Made by a program: the position numbers and the translations under genes. From Rhea pennata (Eukaryota > Chordata > Aves > Rheiformes > Rheidae), in assembly GCF_028389875.1 (NCBI RefSeq), contig NW_026907680.1, positions 2,046,001 through 2,110,000 of the forward strand: 64,000 bases of DNA, written 5' to 3'. A model generated the notes under the pieces. That model was given only the letters and a program-made list of their open reading frames with translations, was not told where the DNA came from and searched no databases. Below, piece after piece: positions 12,755 to 24,160 of this stretch (position 1 is its first letter; each line of letters starts with the position of its first letter).

Positions 12755-13125
12755 CCCCCACCCCAGGGGTCCAGGCACCCCTCTGCCCCCCTGCACCCCA
12801 GGGGCCCAGGCATCTGGGCATTCTTCTGCCCGCCTCTACCCGAGGGGCCCAGGTGTCCGGGCACCTCTCTTCTGCCCACTACGCGAGCGGCCCAGGCGTA
12901 CGGGCATCCCTCTGCCCCGCCCTGACTCCAGGGCCCAGGCATCCGGACACCCCATTGCCTCCCCCTACCCCAGGGGCCCAGGCGTCTGGGCCCCTCCTTC
13001 CACGTGCCCAGGAAGTCCCCATCCCTTCCCACGCCAGGGGCCCAGGTGTCCGAGTACCCCCCCTTCCCCCCGCCCCCCGTTACCCGAGCGCCGGCTCGGA
13101 CGCCTGGGCCCCTCCCCGCGCCCCC
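12755..13125. repeat. GC-rich minisatellite (left)
   Basis: Imperfect tandem repeats, roughly 65-70 bp apart, each with a core close to GGGGCCCAGGCGTCYGGGC followed by a C-rich spacer. At least six cores are visible. It directly adjoins the CpG island. Confidence 0.85.
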
Positions 13126-13380
13126 TTCCCTCCCCCAGGCCCAGCGATGCCGCTGCCGCCCCGCGCCGGGAACTGCAATCCCAGCAGGCAGCGTGGCCGC
13201 CGAGCCCCGCCCCCTCCCTGGCGCCTCGCGGGAGCAGCCGCTGTGAGGAGGAGCCTTCCTGGCCCCGAGCCCCGGCTGCTCCGCTCCGCTCCTCAGGCCT
13301 CCCCAGAGCTGCCGCGCTGCAGGCGGGCGAGCGCGCCGCACACCCCGCCAAGAGCCACCCGGCCTGGGGCAGCTGGTTTA
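13040..13380. promoter_or_regulatory. CpG island with a ZNF143/Staf-like site (left)
   Basis: Very CpG-rich and unmethylated-looking. It contains AACTGCAATCCCAGCAGGCA (13,171-13,190), a close match to the long ZNF143/Staf promoter element (ACTACAATTCCCAGCATGC type), plus GC boxes. It separates the Ser/Gly-repeat exon from the CARD exons. Since the Ser/Gly exon ends at 13,378, the island is best placed as the promoter of the CARD gene. The direction is inferred. Confidence 0.6.
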
Positions 13381-14004
13381 ATTCAGCACACAAGAACTTC
13401 CTGGGTGCTCGCGCGGCTCACAAGCAGAGCTGCTGCTGCTGCTGCTGCTGCCGCCGCTGCCGCCATTGTGGCTGCTGCTGTGGCCACCGCCGCTGCCCCC
13501 GGGGCTCCCACTGCCGCTTCCCCTCTGTCTGACATGTGGTCTTCGACTGCGCCTGCCCCTGGGGCTGCCGCTGTGCCCGCCACCGGGGCTTCCACTGCTG
13601 CTGCCACCGCCAGTGGATCTGCTGCTGTGCCTGCAGCTGGAGCTTCCACTGCCGCTGCCGCTCTGTCTGACACTGGCACTGGAGCTGCCGCTGTGCCTGC
13701 AGCTGGAGCTTCCACTGCCACTGCCAGTGAGGCTGCTGCTGACACTGGGGCTGTCGCTCTGTCTGACAGTGGGTTTCCCAGTGCCACTGGGGCTCCCGGT
13801 GGGGCTGCCGCTGTGTCTGCCACTGGGGCTCCCACTGCGACTGCCAGTGGGGCTGCTGCCGGCACTGTGGCTGCCACTGATGCTGCCACTGCCCCTGCCA
13901 CTGCTGCTCTGTCTTCTGTTGCCACCGGGTCTGCCGCTGACACTGCCACTGCTGCTGCTCTTTCTCCTGCTTGTCCCTGTCTCCGCCCATGGCTCTTCTT
14001 CCCC
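13378..14004 (-). CDS. Ser/Gly/Arg-repeat terminal exon (left)
   Basis: An acceptor (CTTCTCCAG) is followed by 208 open codons and TAA at 13,378. After a short GEEEPWAETGT head and an RRK basic patch, the protein is Ser/Gly/Pro/Arg low complexity with repeats like GSPSGRHSGSP and a poly-Ser run encoded by (AGC)n. The tail is CEPREHPGSS...LN. The last part, the stop and the repeat frame are shared by all three copies in the window, while the two other frames give Gln/Trp- or Ala-rich readings that I take as shadows. It probably ends the CCDC81-like partial gene at 14,165-16,083, which would make it non-functional there. No enzyme domain is present. Confidence 0.55.
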   Translation of the reverse strand, partial: GEEEPWAETGTSRRKSSSSGSVSGRPGGNRRQSSSGRGSGSISGSHSAGSSPTGSRSGSPSGRHSGSPTGSPSGTGKPTVRQSDSPSVSSSLTGSGSGSSSCRHSGSSSASVRQSGSGSGSSSCRHSSRSTGGGSSSGSPGGGHSGSPRGRRSRRPHVRQRGSGSGSPGGSGGGHSSSHNGGSGGSSSSSSSSACEPREHPGSSCVLN

Positions 14005-14162
14005 CTGGAGAAGGAGGCAGAAAGGAACAGGCTGTGCCCTCCTGCGGCAGAAAGGCCAAGGCCGTCCTGCTAGGGAGGACAGGGGTGCGCAGTGGGGGCC
14101 AGAGCCGGTCTCTTTTCCTGCAAGGGAAAGGCCTGTTCCCTAACTCTTCCTGTGAGCCTTCC
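14005..14162 (-). other. Intron between CCDC81-like partial copy 2 and the Ser/Gly exon (left)
   Basis: A short segment with pyrimidine-rich acceptor-like sequence before 14,004. It includes a second candidate AG in TTTCTGCCGCAG. The mirror is 49,710-49,867. Confidence 0.35.
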
Positions 14163-14164
14163 TG

Positions 14165-16083
14165 TCAGCACCCTTCTGCCCTGAAGGGAAGCCCAGCAAG
14201 GCTGAACATCCCTTGCTTGTTCACACCAAAGATCTTACTCATCACACAGCTGAAGAGAAACTCTCCATCTTCTAGCGTGGAAACGCCCTGCAGTTCCACA
14301 GCCACCAAGCAGAGAGCCCCAGAGGCTTTGTTGGGTTGCTCACAGAGAGCGCTGGAGAGGCAGATACATTGCAGAAGTAGAGCACAGCTGGCATCTCTGA
14401 AAACAAAGCCCTGCGCAAAGCCTTCCAGGGCCCAGCAGGCCTCTTGTACAGCCAGCACCCATAGCACAAGGCCTGGGCAGAGAGCAGGCTGGCACATGAA
14501 GGGTCTCAATGAGGAGCACATACCACTCCAGACCTCTGATGGTCCTCGCTCAGAGGACATGCACTAGTGCTCGGGCTTCTCTCCGTTCCTTCTTCCTGCC
14601 CGCTGCTGCACTCTGTGCAGAGCACTCTGAGGTGACTGGCACCGGCCTGCAAATACACACCGCGGAGAGGTGATATGAGCACAGGGAGAGTAGGGTCCCC
14701 ACCTGGCCCTCACCAGCTTCACACCTGCTCCTGCAGCAGAAGGCAATTCTGCAGCAGAAGCACAGGGCTTCCACTGACTGGGGCCACATCAGAGCATCAC
14801 CTCCCATCAAATACCTGGGGCTGCACGTCATGCCTGAAGGAGAGCTCCAGGAGCCCAAGGGAGACTCTCTCCAGGCAGTGAGGAGAGCAGCAGGGTCATC
14901 TGCCAGGACAGGCTCTGAAACACACCATTACCTGCTGTCCTGCCAACTACACAAGACTGCTCTGTGGCCCCAAAGACTCTGTGTTCAGGGGTGGGCAATA
15001 GGTTGTTGCTGGGCACCCAGTGTCAAAGAAGGAGAAAGGCATCAAGCATTTACACACAAAGCCCTTAGCAGGTGGACGACATCACAGAGTTCTGCAGAAC
15101 CCTCTCCCCACCCTCAGAGCCCACATGTAGGCAGAGCATGCATGCAGGTCACTGCGACTGTATCCCTGCTACCTGACACTTGATGGGAATGGTCCGTGTT
15201 GTAACTTTTTGTATCTGTACTACCTGATACTTGGTGGGAATAGTCTAGTGTTGTAACTTTTCAGTGCCTGAACAATACCGCTGTGTTAAGCGGGATACAA
15301 ATAAGTAACTGACAAGGTCTTGGGAATCTGTGAGAAAGAACAGTGGTTGGTTACATGTAGATTCGGTGGCTTCCAGCTACAGAATCACCATGAGAAGCAG
15401 TCAACATGAAGGTCAGAAGCTGAAGAGTAGTGAAATAGCGACCCCCAAAGCCAAATGTGGCCCCCGAAATAAGTCTGCACGCGTGCGCAGTATCATAGCC
15501 TGGTTATGCAACCGGGGTGGAGTTGGGCTAGACTCCCTGCACTTGCTGGCCCCAGGTGCCGGGACTCCCGCCTACCACAAGTAATCATAAATACCGGAGT
15601 TTTTCTGAAGGAGAGAGAGGCTGCTACACAACAGAGGACCACGTTGCCTCCTCGGGGACATCCGAAAAGATTGTACCTGCCGATTCTCGCTCTCTCATCA
15701 TGCAGATGATTGGGACAAGCATTGAGGTGGTCCTCGAGATTACCATTGGGTCGGTCTGTTCGTAAGTATCTACTAATAAACTGCTTGCTCCTAAAGAGTG
15801 TTTGTGTGTGTGTGTGTGTGAGTGAGTTTGTGCCGGCTTGCCAACCTGGGCATATTTCCCCCGGGAATCTAACTAGAAGAGGGACCCAGCCACTGGGAAG
15901 ACTTGGCCCAGCCCTGGCAATGCAGCCCTAACAAACCTGTGCGGAGAGGCTGCTGCCTTTGTGAGGCAGGGGGAAAGAAGGAAGGGAAAGTACTCACGTT
16001 GGAAAAATACTTGGAAGAGGTTCAAGGGACACAATCAAAGCTGCTTTAGTGGCTGTCGGGATTGAATCCCTGTGTATTTTCAT
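14165..16083 (-). pseudogene. CCDC81-like partial copy 2 (left)
   Basis: It contains a paralogue of CCDC81-like exon 5 (15,998-16,083, 86 nt, same phase, ending IFPT like IVFPT) and later exons paralogous to the intron/exon 8 region. The exon-8 paralogue (after the TTTGCAG near 14,650) is in phase but hits a TGA, with the peptide ending ARALVHVL. The following exon (about 14,165-14,460) is open in two frames; one ends KQGMFSLAGLPFRAEGC and stops. N-terminal exons 1-4 are missing, so no HU domain can be made. It is interrupted by the LTR-like insertion at 15,150-15,880. Confidence 0.65.
15150..15880 (+). mobile_element. LTR-like insertion, left arm only
   Basis: The 731 bp sits between CAGGT and GGGACCCAG, which are adjacent in the right arm. 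It has the layout of a retroviral solo LTR: a TATA-like ATAAATA at 15,587-15,593, AATAAA at 15,775-15,780 about 190 bp downstream, then a (TG)n-rich U5-like end (15,800-15,822). A roughly 50-bp direct repeat (ACCTGACACTTGATGGGAAT / ACCTGATACTTGGTGGGAAT) lies near its 5' end. I could not define a clean TG...CA boundary or target-site duplication, so the family is open and deletion from the right arm is possible. No viral genes are present. Confidence 0.55.
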
Positions 16084-16509
16084 CTGCAAAGGTGAGAAAG
16101 AGAGGTGAGATGCTGCCAAGGAAAGGCTCTTGCTGCTGGCAAGGGCAGCCCATGTTTCCATGCTCCAGAGAAGAAGCTGCCTCGCAGAACTGCAGGAAAA
16201 CCCATTGCTCTTGCTCACAGCAGCCCCTCCATTCCACACAAGAGCAGCTGCAGGGGAATATGGGCAAAGAGCTAAATGTTCTGGCAGGCTTTTGTCAAGG
16301 GAAGAGCCAAAAGGCTGATCCAGAAGAGCATGAAGGAGTCAAGGCAGGCAAGCACAGGGGAAGGCAGCTCACTGAACTCTAGGGCAATGTGCAGGGCAGT
16401 CCTGCTAGGGAGGACAGGAGGGGGCAGTGGGGGCTATGGCAGCTCTGTTTTCCCAGAAGGGAAGGTTCTTCCCCAGACTTTGCTCTGAGCCTTCCTGGGA
16501 GCCTTCCTG

Positions 16510-16991
16510 TCAGCACCCTTTTACCCTGAAGGGAAGCCCAGAAAGGCTGAACATCCCTTTCCTGCTTGAACCAAGCATCTGAATTATGATAGAGCTGAGC
16601 AGAAACTCTTCACTTTCTATCATAGAAAGGCCCAGCACTTCCAGTGCCACCAGCAGGAGGGCCCCAGAGGCTCTGCTGGTGTGTTCACGGAGAGCAAGGT
16701 GCAACAGCGTGTGCATTCCAAAACTACATTCACCACCGGCGCCTTTGAAGGCAGGACTGGGCGATGTCGGGCAGGGCTCAGTGAACCCATGGGAAGCCAG
16801 CGCCCATAGCACAAGGCTTTTGCAGGAAGCACGCTGGAAAAGAAGGGCCCCCAGCAGTGACACTTACTGCTCTGGCATTCTCGTCCACTTCATTCCCAGG
16901 CCACTCAGTAGGTGCTCCAGCTTCTGAAGATGGCTTCCTCCCGCCTGGCACTGCCTTCTGGGCAGAGCACTCTGGGGTGCCTAGGCGTGGA
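16510..16991 (-). pseudogene. CCDC81-like partial copy 3 (left)
   Basis: The exon-8 paralogue (16,868-16,991, 124 nt) begins after TTTGCAG, keeps the same entry phase and exit phase 0 as the intact gene, and is open, with a peptide including GTPECSAQKA and NEVDENARA. A following exon-like segment ends with GMFSLSGLPFRVKGC and a stop at 16,510, paralogous to the end of copy 2. No HU-domain exons are present, so it is a gene fragment. Confidence 0.6.
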
Positions 16992-18608
16992 CTGCAAATA
17001 CACACCGCGGGGAGGTGGCATGAGCACAGGGGGAGTAGGATCTCCATTTCAGCCGGACAAGTTGGGCACCTGCTTCTGCCGCAGAAGGCAGTTCTGTAGC
17101 AGAAGCACGTGGGTCCCACTGACTGGGGTCACATCCACAGATATGGACATCACCCCCTAACAAAACACCCAGGGCTGCACGTCATGCCCAAAGTAGAGCT
17201 CTGGACAGAACCAGAGCACAAATTTCTCTCCATGCAGGAAGGCGAGCAGCAGGGTCATCTGCCAGGACAGGCTCCAAGGCACAGCATTACGTGCTGTGCT
17301 GCCAACTACATTAGCCACTGCTCTGCGGCCCCAGGGACTCTGTTCCAGGATGGGCAATGGTTTGCTGCCTGTCTTCCTTGGTCCGGTGGCCTTACGAGGT
17401 CATCCTACAAGGGACAGCCTAAGCTGGAATACAGCCACACCGCTGTTGTGTTAAGGCAGGATCAAAGCAGAGAGGAAAGGTGTCAGGGTCTCATTCTGGT
17501 TCCAGGGCACATGTCTGGCTGCTTTCTCCCTCTGTCATAGTTTCTTAATTCTGTCTTCAACACTTGAACTGCACCATATTCAGTGTTGCAGAGGTGGGAG
17601 GGGACCAGGTCTTGGGGAAGACTTTGCAAGGTACCTATTTACCTCTAGCTCACCATGACATGGTACCCATCTACCTGCACCCAAACCTCTTCTGCTCGCT
17701 GGAGCTTTAATGGGCAGCAAGTGCTGTGAGCCTGGAGAGTGGCCCTCTCCTCCAGCAGCAGCTGCTGGTGCATCCATCAACTGCTCATAGCTCACCTCTT
17801 CAGTAGAGCCACCCTGCTGCCTTCAAGTGTTTTGCTGGCAGAGCTCTAGCCATGCGTCATAGCCTGTGTTACACATCAGGGCTGCGAATGTTACAGAGCA
17901 ACAGTCAGTGACTTGCTTTGCTGATAAAAGGTGATACAAATCTTTCCTAGTGATGGGAGGCACCTTTCTGTCTTCAAAAGCATCCCCCAAAATAAGCTGC
18001 AGCCATCTTCAGGGCGGTGGTGGTGGGGTTCTGCTAACAGTGCAAAGCCAAAATCATGTGTGCATGAACACACAGCAGCCTCTAAGCCTGCGTGCGGGGC
18101 AGGTCATCCCTCCCCTCCCAGAGCCCTGGGGTGGCTGCTGCAGCATGGGGACAAGTGTTTGAAGGCTGAGTAAAGCGCCTTGCTGCTTCACCCCACAACT
18201 GACTTGTTTTCAGAGGCAGCGCTGGAGAGCATGCAGCTCTGGTTTGAGGGCTTGCTGCTAGGTAAGGCAATGCTTTTGTGCATCTTGACTATTTGAATGA
18301 TTCAAGGTTCCTGCTGGCGCACACGAGCTGGGTGACCTTTACCACTTTGGGACCTAGCTCTGCCACATAGCTGGAAGGGGGATAAATTACTCCAGGCTTT
18401 GCTTGCCCGGGCTCCTGCTTGGCTTCGGCTGCCACTGCTGTTGCTGGAGGCCTGGCTCCATCATCTTCAAACAAGGCTGTCTTAAAGTACTAGTTTCTCC
18501 TTTGTAAGAGCAAATCTGCCTTTTAAAAAGAAAACCTTCCATGATGTCAGCGTGTTGCTACCTTTGCCAGAGCAGGGCTGGTTTCCTGAGGAGAAGAGGC
18601 TTTTGCTA
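16546..18608 (+). repeat. Invertible block B, left copy
   Basis: It matches 45,953-48,038 in direct orientation, whereas everything around it matches in inverted orientation. It carries a CCDC81-like partial copy 3 and about 1 kb of unrecognised sequence. Confidence 0.93.
16992..18608. other. Rest of block B (left): no gene recognised
   Basis: It includes sequence paralogous to the intron upstream of exon 8 in the other CCDC81-like copies (to about 17,360), then roughly 1.2 kb with no recognised feature. The matching right segment is 46,423-48,038. Confidence 0.45.
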
Positions 18609-19720
18609 GTTACTGCTACTACCTTGGCCCCATAATTGGCTCTGCTCTGAGCGGCTTGCAGAGCATCAGGGAGCTGCGCAGCACCGAGCTCCCCTCCCTG
18701 TAGACACCTGCAGGTGCTGCTCAACTCATCTTGCCGCCCAGCAGTGCCAGACACTGGTGTGTTGAAGTGCAGCATTAGCCCTACCCCCTCCTCTTCCTCG
18801 CTGCGCTGCCAGCGCCCTTCTTTTTAAAGCACTCAGGCTGGCTCCATTTCCAGAGTGAAGCCTAGCTTTCTGTCACACCAGTTCAGCCCAAGGCAGATGT
18901 TTCCTGTTCCGCCTCAGATGAGCTGCTTAGCTGCTATCACATTCCTCTGTGTCTCCGCCACACACACTACCCCCATTTTCTTTTTTTCTCCTTTTTAATT
19001 AATGCTATCTACTGCCCTGTGCTCTTGAGGCTATCTTGCTGCCATCAGGCAGCTCTTGATACCTGCACAGGAATGTTCCCAAACGAAGAGCTGCATTAAA
19101 GACAACAGCATTGTCCGTAATGCTGCTATACTAGGGGAGGGAGGGAAAAATAAATCAATAAGTAAGGCTTAAAAAAAAAAGAAAAAGAAATTGCTAAACC
19201 TTTACTCATGAATGAGCCGATATCCTCGCTCGAGCCATGGCAGAGGGACCCTGGCTGCTGCTTGTTGCCTTCCTGCCTTTAGTTTGTAAAGCTTGTCCTG
19301 TTTCTCTGATTGCTGCGGGTCCTTTTTGCATCCAGTGTGCATGTTGCAACATGTGAGCTTCGTTTCCTCCCTTGCTTTTTATGATGAAGGACTTCCCCAT
19401 GGAGCGAGGAAGGGCTGGGGAGGGAGAAGGGGGCAGGAGCTGTACTTGCTTGTATTTGTGTGCCCAGTGTTCTTTGCTTTCTTTTTCTTTTTTTTTCTTT
19501 TTTTTAATGCTCTGACCAATAAATCCATCCAAAGCCCCTGCTTTGTTCTCCAGCCTTGCCCTTCTGCTGGTATCTACCCTGTATCAACTTTCAGAGCTGT
19601 CGTCACTGCCTGTCCTCAGCAGAGGAAGAGGAGAACGGTGGCTTTTGTACTTTGTGCCCGGCGAGCCTGAAAACTACCAGAGAGGAAAGTATCTCAGAGT
19701 CGTTTTTAGTGCCCCCAACA
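18609..19720. other. Left-only segment between block B and CAX
   Basis: This 1.1 kb has no counterpart in the right arm. It contains A- and T-rich runs (19,163-19,190 and 19,480-19,506) and no exon that I recognise. Its loss on the right coincides with the inversion of block B. Confidence 0.7.
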
Positions 19721-22700
19721 TGCAAAGCGTGGACAGCAGGAGGATGACCAGTGCCCTCCACCGAGACCAGTGGACCACGGCGCTGTGGTGGTGGCTGGGC
19801 CCTGGGGGAAAGGAGCAGGGAGGAGTCAGAAACCCCACGTGAGCCTCCCAGTGTGGGAAGGGGAGCAGGGGACTCGCCGAGCGAAGCCAGGGCGACACTC
19901 ATCGTGACAGTCGCTGATGTGGATGTCATAGATGTGCGAGTGAGTTTTCAGGGTGTAGAAGAGGCCGATGAGGTAGGCGGCAGGGAGCAGCAGGGACACT
20001 GTGTACACCAGGGGCCTGCGGGACACGGCGCTCAGCCCCACGCGAGAGCCCTTTGGAGGCCCCGGCGTTCCCCTGCACCCCACAGGGCTGAGAACACCGG
20101 CGGCTGTCCCAGGACAGAGGGAGATGGACGCAGCATGGTCCAGCCCTGGGACCAGACAGGCACAGCGGTGCCATCCCCAGGAGGGGGGACGCCCTGCCCG
20201 TGACCAGGCAGCTCCCCGAGGACCTGTGAGCCAACCACGAAGTGCCACCCCCGACACGGGGACCGGGTCCACCCCAGGACACTCACTGGATGTGGCTGTA
20301 GTAGAGCATGCCGTTGTTCTGCACCTGCAACGGAGAGCCCATCAGCGGGGCGAGCGCCATGGCCGTGCCCTGGGCACCCTGCAGCGCCCTTTGCGGGCCG
20401 CCGGCGAGGAGCCGGGCGGGCTACGGGCGCCCGTGGGTGCCGCGGTTTGGGGGCTTACCAGGTCGAAGTGGCAGCTCTGGCAGAGGTAGTGGCCCAGCGC
20501 GTTCTGGGTGACGTTGTGGCACTCGCCACACACCAGCCTCCCGTACACCTTGGAGAAGAGCATCGGGGCGAAGACGCCTGCTGGCAGGAGAGGTGGAAGT
20601 GGGCGCCAGGCCGCGGCGCGGGACATCCTCCCCCCGCTGGCACCGCCGCCGGGGCACTCACCTCCCACGGAGAGGAAGAGCAGGGCCGAGCTGACACCCG
20701 CCGAGCGGCTGTTGAACCTCTGCTCCTGGTGCCGGATGCCTCCTATGACCGTGCACAAGCCCTCGGAGAGAACATGGCTGTCAGTGTGACCCCGGCGAGG
20801 AGGTCCTGTCCTCCTCCCACGCTGGAGGACGGGGGCTTTCGTGACACAAGCGCCTCCTCCCCGCCGGGCTCACCGGGACCAGGAGGACGCAGCCCACCAG
20901 GGTGCCCATCAGCTCTGCCTTGACGATCTCCTCGTAGCACTTGCGGGCGCCCTTGATGAGCGCCTTGATGTAGAAGGTGAGCTCTGTGATGGAGCCGAAC
21001 GTGGCGTTCACCACCGCCCCCACCGCGACGTTGCTCTGCGCCGAGATGCTGCGGGGAGGCGCAGAGGGTCAACGGGGCGGGAAGCAGCGCCGCGGGGCGG
21101 CCTCGGCACCAGGCAGCTGCTCACCTGGCGATGGCCATGCCGATGTAGTAGGAGAGGGGCATGATGGAGAGCAGCGCCAGGGCGAACTTCACGGGCGAGG
21201 TCGTCAGCTGGTTGCGCCCGTCCACGTAGCCCGGCACCAGCGTCACCACCACCAGCAGCAGCAGGTCTGCGGCGGCCATCAAGGACATTTCCGAATTGGG
21301 GGGGGCGGTGGTTTTTGAGGGGTGGTACCTCAAGGTGGTGCCCAGTTGACGTGTCCCCCCCTATACACAAAAAGGAAGCAGGGGGGAAAAGGACACTGAC
21401 AGCGAAGACGTTGATGCCGTCCACGGCGTACTTGTAGTACTAGGCGTTGACGGCGCGGTAGCAGCACTTGATCACCTCCGCCTCCAGCGGCACGTCCGTC
21501 TGCGGCGGCGGCAGCGGGGCGATGGAAACCAAGCGGGTGACACTGGTCTGGGTGTCCCCCCCGCCAAAAGCCAGCCCATCGAGAGGGGACCCTCCACCCC
21601 CAGCACCAGGGGCCACCCACCATGCGCGGGCGCCGGATGCATACCAGCTCCGGGGGCGGCAGCAGCACCCGGTGGGCCGTGCGGGTGCTCATCTTGGCGA
21701 TGGGGATGAGGAAGAAGAGGAGCCAGGCGACGAAGCAGACGAGCCCGTGGGCCAGTGCCAGCGCCGGGTAGCCCAGGCAGAGCCACGCGGCGGCGGCGGC
21801 GGCAGCGCGTTGCTGCAAGGACGGCCCGGTGGCGGCAGGTTTTTAGGGTAGAAAAACCCGAACGGGAGCAGCCGGGCTCCCAAAGAGCCGCCCCTCGGGC
21901 CCCGTCCAGCACCTCCTGCGCCGGGCGCTCACCCGGTAGCCAGGGTCCGCGGGGCACCAGCGGCCGGGCGCTGGGCCGCCGAGCAGGGCCGAGGTCTCCC
22001 GGGTGCCGTCGGCCTCCGCGGCGGGACCTTGGCGGACAGTGAGGAGGGGCTGGCGGGGACGGACGTACGGACGGCACCCGGCCGTTACCTCCACCCGCTG
22101 GATCACTTTGCTGAAGGGCCAGAGGAAGTAGCTGCCCAGGTCCCTGCAGAGCCGCCCTGCGGGGACAGCGGCATCGGGACGCGGGGCAGGACCCCGACGC
22201 GCACGTCCCGTCTCCCACCACGACAGCCCGGCCCGGTCGCACCGGGGACGGGCACCTGGGGAAGACTCACCGTAAGGAGCCCCCACGATGGTGAGGAACA
22301 TCTCGGCGGCCACCAGGACGTAGAGGAGCGCCAGCCACCAGCCGAAGAGCAGCGCATAGAGGACGCTGCCCAACGTCACCGTGGAGCCTGCAGACAGCGA
22401 CCGGCCCCTCCGCTGCTCCACCAGCCGCTTCGCCACGTGCACAGCGGGGGAGGGGGGGTGTTAACCGGGCTCCCTCCTCCCAACAGGGTTTTGCCGCGAA
22501 CCCTAGAGCCTCAGCGGCCGCCCACCTCCAAAGCCGCGGACGACGTTCAGGTTGGAGTAGAGCTCCTTCCTGATCTCCGAGCGGTCCTCCCAGGGCCGGG
22601 CGGTCGCGTGTCTCTTCCACTTCTTGAAGCCGAACTGCAGAGAGGAGAAGGTCGCGGCCAAAGAAAAGACCCCCTCCCCTCCCGCACAGCAGGATGGGCA

Positions 22701-24160
22701 TGGGCCGCGGGGGTACGGACCCACCTTGTCGTCGTTGGAGAGCTTGTTGGCCTCCACCGCGCTCTCGGCCGTCAGCGTGGTCTTTGAACCGCAGCTCTCG
22801 CACGCCGGCACCTCGTTCAAGTGCTGCTGGTGGGTGACGACTGCGGGCGAGAGGCGAGCGGGTGTGGGCGCTGGCACAGGGACCCCCTGCGCGGACCCCC
22901 CTCACCGCTGCCGCCGCCGGGCTCCCTACCGGGCAGGATGCGGAGGGCGAGGATGCGGGGGGCGAGGATGCCATGGGGGTGGGAGGCCGAGGGCAGGTCG
23001 CCATGCGGGTCGTTAATGGCGGCGCAGCGGCGGTCGCAGAGCGAGCCCCACCGCGGGCCCTCGCCCCGCACCTCCGGCTCCCCGGCAGCGGCTGCAAGAG
23101 AGGCAGCGGCCAGGATGGGCCGGGCCAGGCTGAGCCGGGCCATGCCGGGCCTGGGAGGCACCGCGCGTTCGATCCCCTGCAGCCCTGGCGCCGCACCGGA
23201 GCCCCTGCTTCCCCCCCCCCCCCCGAAAAAAACCCCACCCCTTTCCCAGGCTCATGCACTCCAGCACCCGCTGCAGCCCGACCCAGGAGGGACCCCCCCC
23301 CATACTGTGCAAATCGCCCCCCAGGTGCAACACCCCCACCATGGAAAGTCCTCCCCTCCCGGTGCAATGTCCAGGATCCCTCCCCGTGGGTGCAACACCC
23401 AGAAGGGACCTTCCTCCCCTCCCACCTGTGCAATGCTGAGGAGGGACCCACCCCCCCCCCCGTGGAAAGCCCCCCCATTGCAAGGCTCAGAACCCCTCCC
23501 ATTGGGTGCAGCACCCCGAAGGGACCTTCCCACGCATCCAGTGCAGAGCCCAGGAGGGGCCCCCGCCCTGGCAAAAACCCTCCCCCCGTGCAAAGCCCCT
23601 CCCCCATGCAATGTCCTGGACTCTTCCCAATGGGTGCAACACCCAGCAGGGACCCTCCCCCCCCCCACACTGTGCAATGTCTAGGAGGGATCCCCCCCAC
23701 ACCAGGCAAATCTGCCCCCCAGGTGCAATGCCCCCCCAGTGCAAAGCGCAGGAGTGATACCCCCCACCCCATGAAGACCCCCCCGGTGCAACACCCAGGA
23801 GGGACCTTCACCCCCCTCCAGTGCAGTGCCCAGGAGTGACAACTCCCCCACCCTGCAACCCGCCCCCCCCCCCCGGTGCAATGCCTGGGACCCCTCCCCT
23901 TGGGTGCAACACTCAGGAGGGACCTTCGCTCCCTCCCCCCCCCCGGCCCCACAGTACTCAGTGTCACCCTGTCGCGCCCCCCCCCCCCGCCCCAGTGCAC
24001 AGCCCAGTTCCGTCCTGCCGCCCAGGGCGAGGCCTGAGAACCCCCCCGACCCCGGCGCGATGCTCGGGCCCCCCCGGCGTGGCGCAACGCGGCGCTCACC
24101 CAGCGCGTCCTGCGGGCAGTGCCTGCGGCGCCCGGGCTCGCCCTCGCCCTCGCCGGCCAT
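19721..24160 (-). pseudogene. CAX-type cation/H+ exchanger, left copy (truncated, broken)
   Basis: Sixteen exons keep phase from the ATG at 24,160: 24,100-24,160; 22,930-23,091; 22,725-22,840; 22,526-22,634; 22,271-22,387; 22,089-22,156; 21,933-22,028; 21,621-21,812; 21,397-21,499; 21,125-21,266; 20,874-21,048; 20,662-20,761; 20,459-20,577; 20,287-20,324; 19,903-20,015; 19,721-19,801. The N-terminal RPWEDRSEIRKELYSNLNV tail and the c-1-like FGSITELTFYI motif, with its acidic residue, mark a type II CAX antiporter. Defects: in-frame TAG at 21,440-21,442 (codon 327); exon 7 acceptor AG to AA (22,029); exon 15 donor GT to AT (19,902-19,903). Homology ends after STLCM, so the second helix bundle and c-2 motif are missing. 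Confidence 0.88.
23260..23965. repeat. C-rich minisatellite in CAX intron 1 (left)
   Basis: Imperfect tandem units with cores such as GGGTGCAACACCCAGAAGGG and GTGCAATGTCCAGGATCC, separated by C runs of variable length. The arm-to-arm homology ends within this array (near 23,526), which suggests that the repeat took part in the breakpoint. Confidence 0.8.

Larger units (their letters stand above)
1..23526. repeat. Left arm of giant inverted repeat (palindrome)
   Basis: This segment is the reverse complement of 42,167-63,871 apart from small differences, one inversion and a few insertions or deletions. Position pairs add up to about 63,862 in the outer 14 kb and about 65,670 in the inner CAX part. 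Examples are CCDC81-like exon 1 (4,981 with 58,881), the CARD exon (11,748 with 52,114) and CAX exon 3 (22,840 with 42,830). Position 1 still pairs with 63,871, so the arm continues off the left edge. The inner end of the homology falls inside a C-rich minisatellite in CAX intron 1. Confidence 0.96.

Noticed and set aside
12755-13125. Regular repeats with spacers, as in a CRISPR array
   Set aside because: The units are imperfect, the spacers are not unique, and the setting is a vertebrate CpG island. It is a minisatellite.
12541-14073. Long plus-strand open frame (510 codons) across the minisatellite and Ser/Gly exon
   Set aside because: It is Pro- and Ala-rich, runs antisense to the conserved Ser/Gly frame and crosses a minisatellite and CpG island without splice logic. 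GC-rich repeats stay open in several frames.
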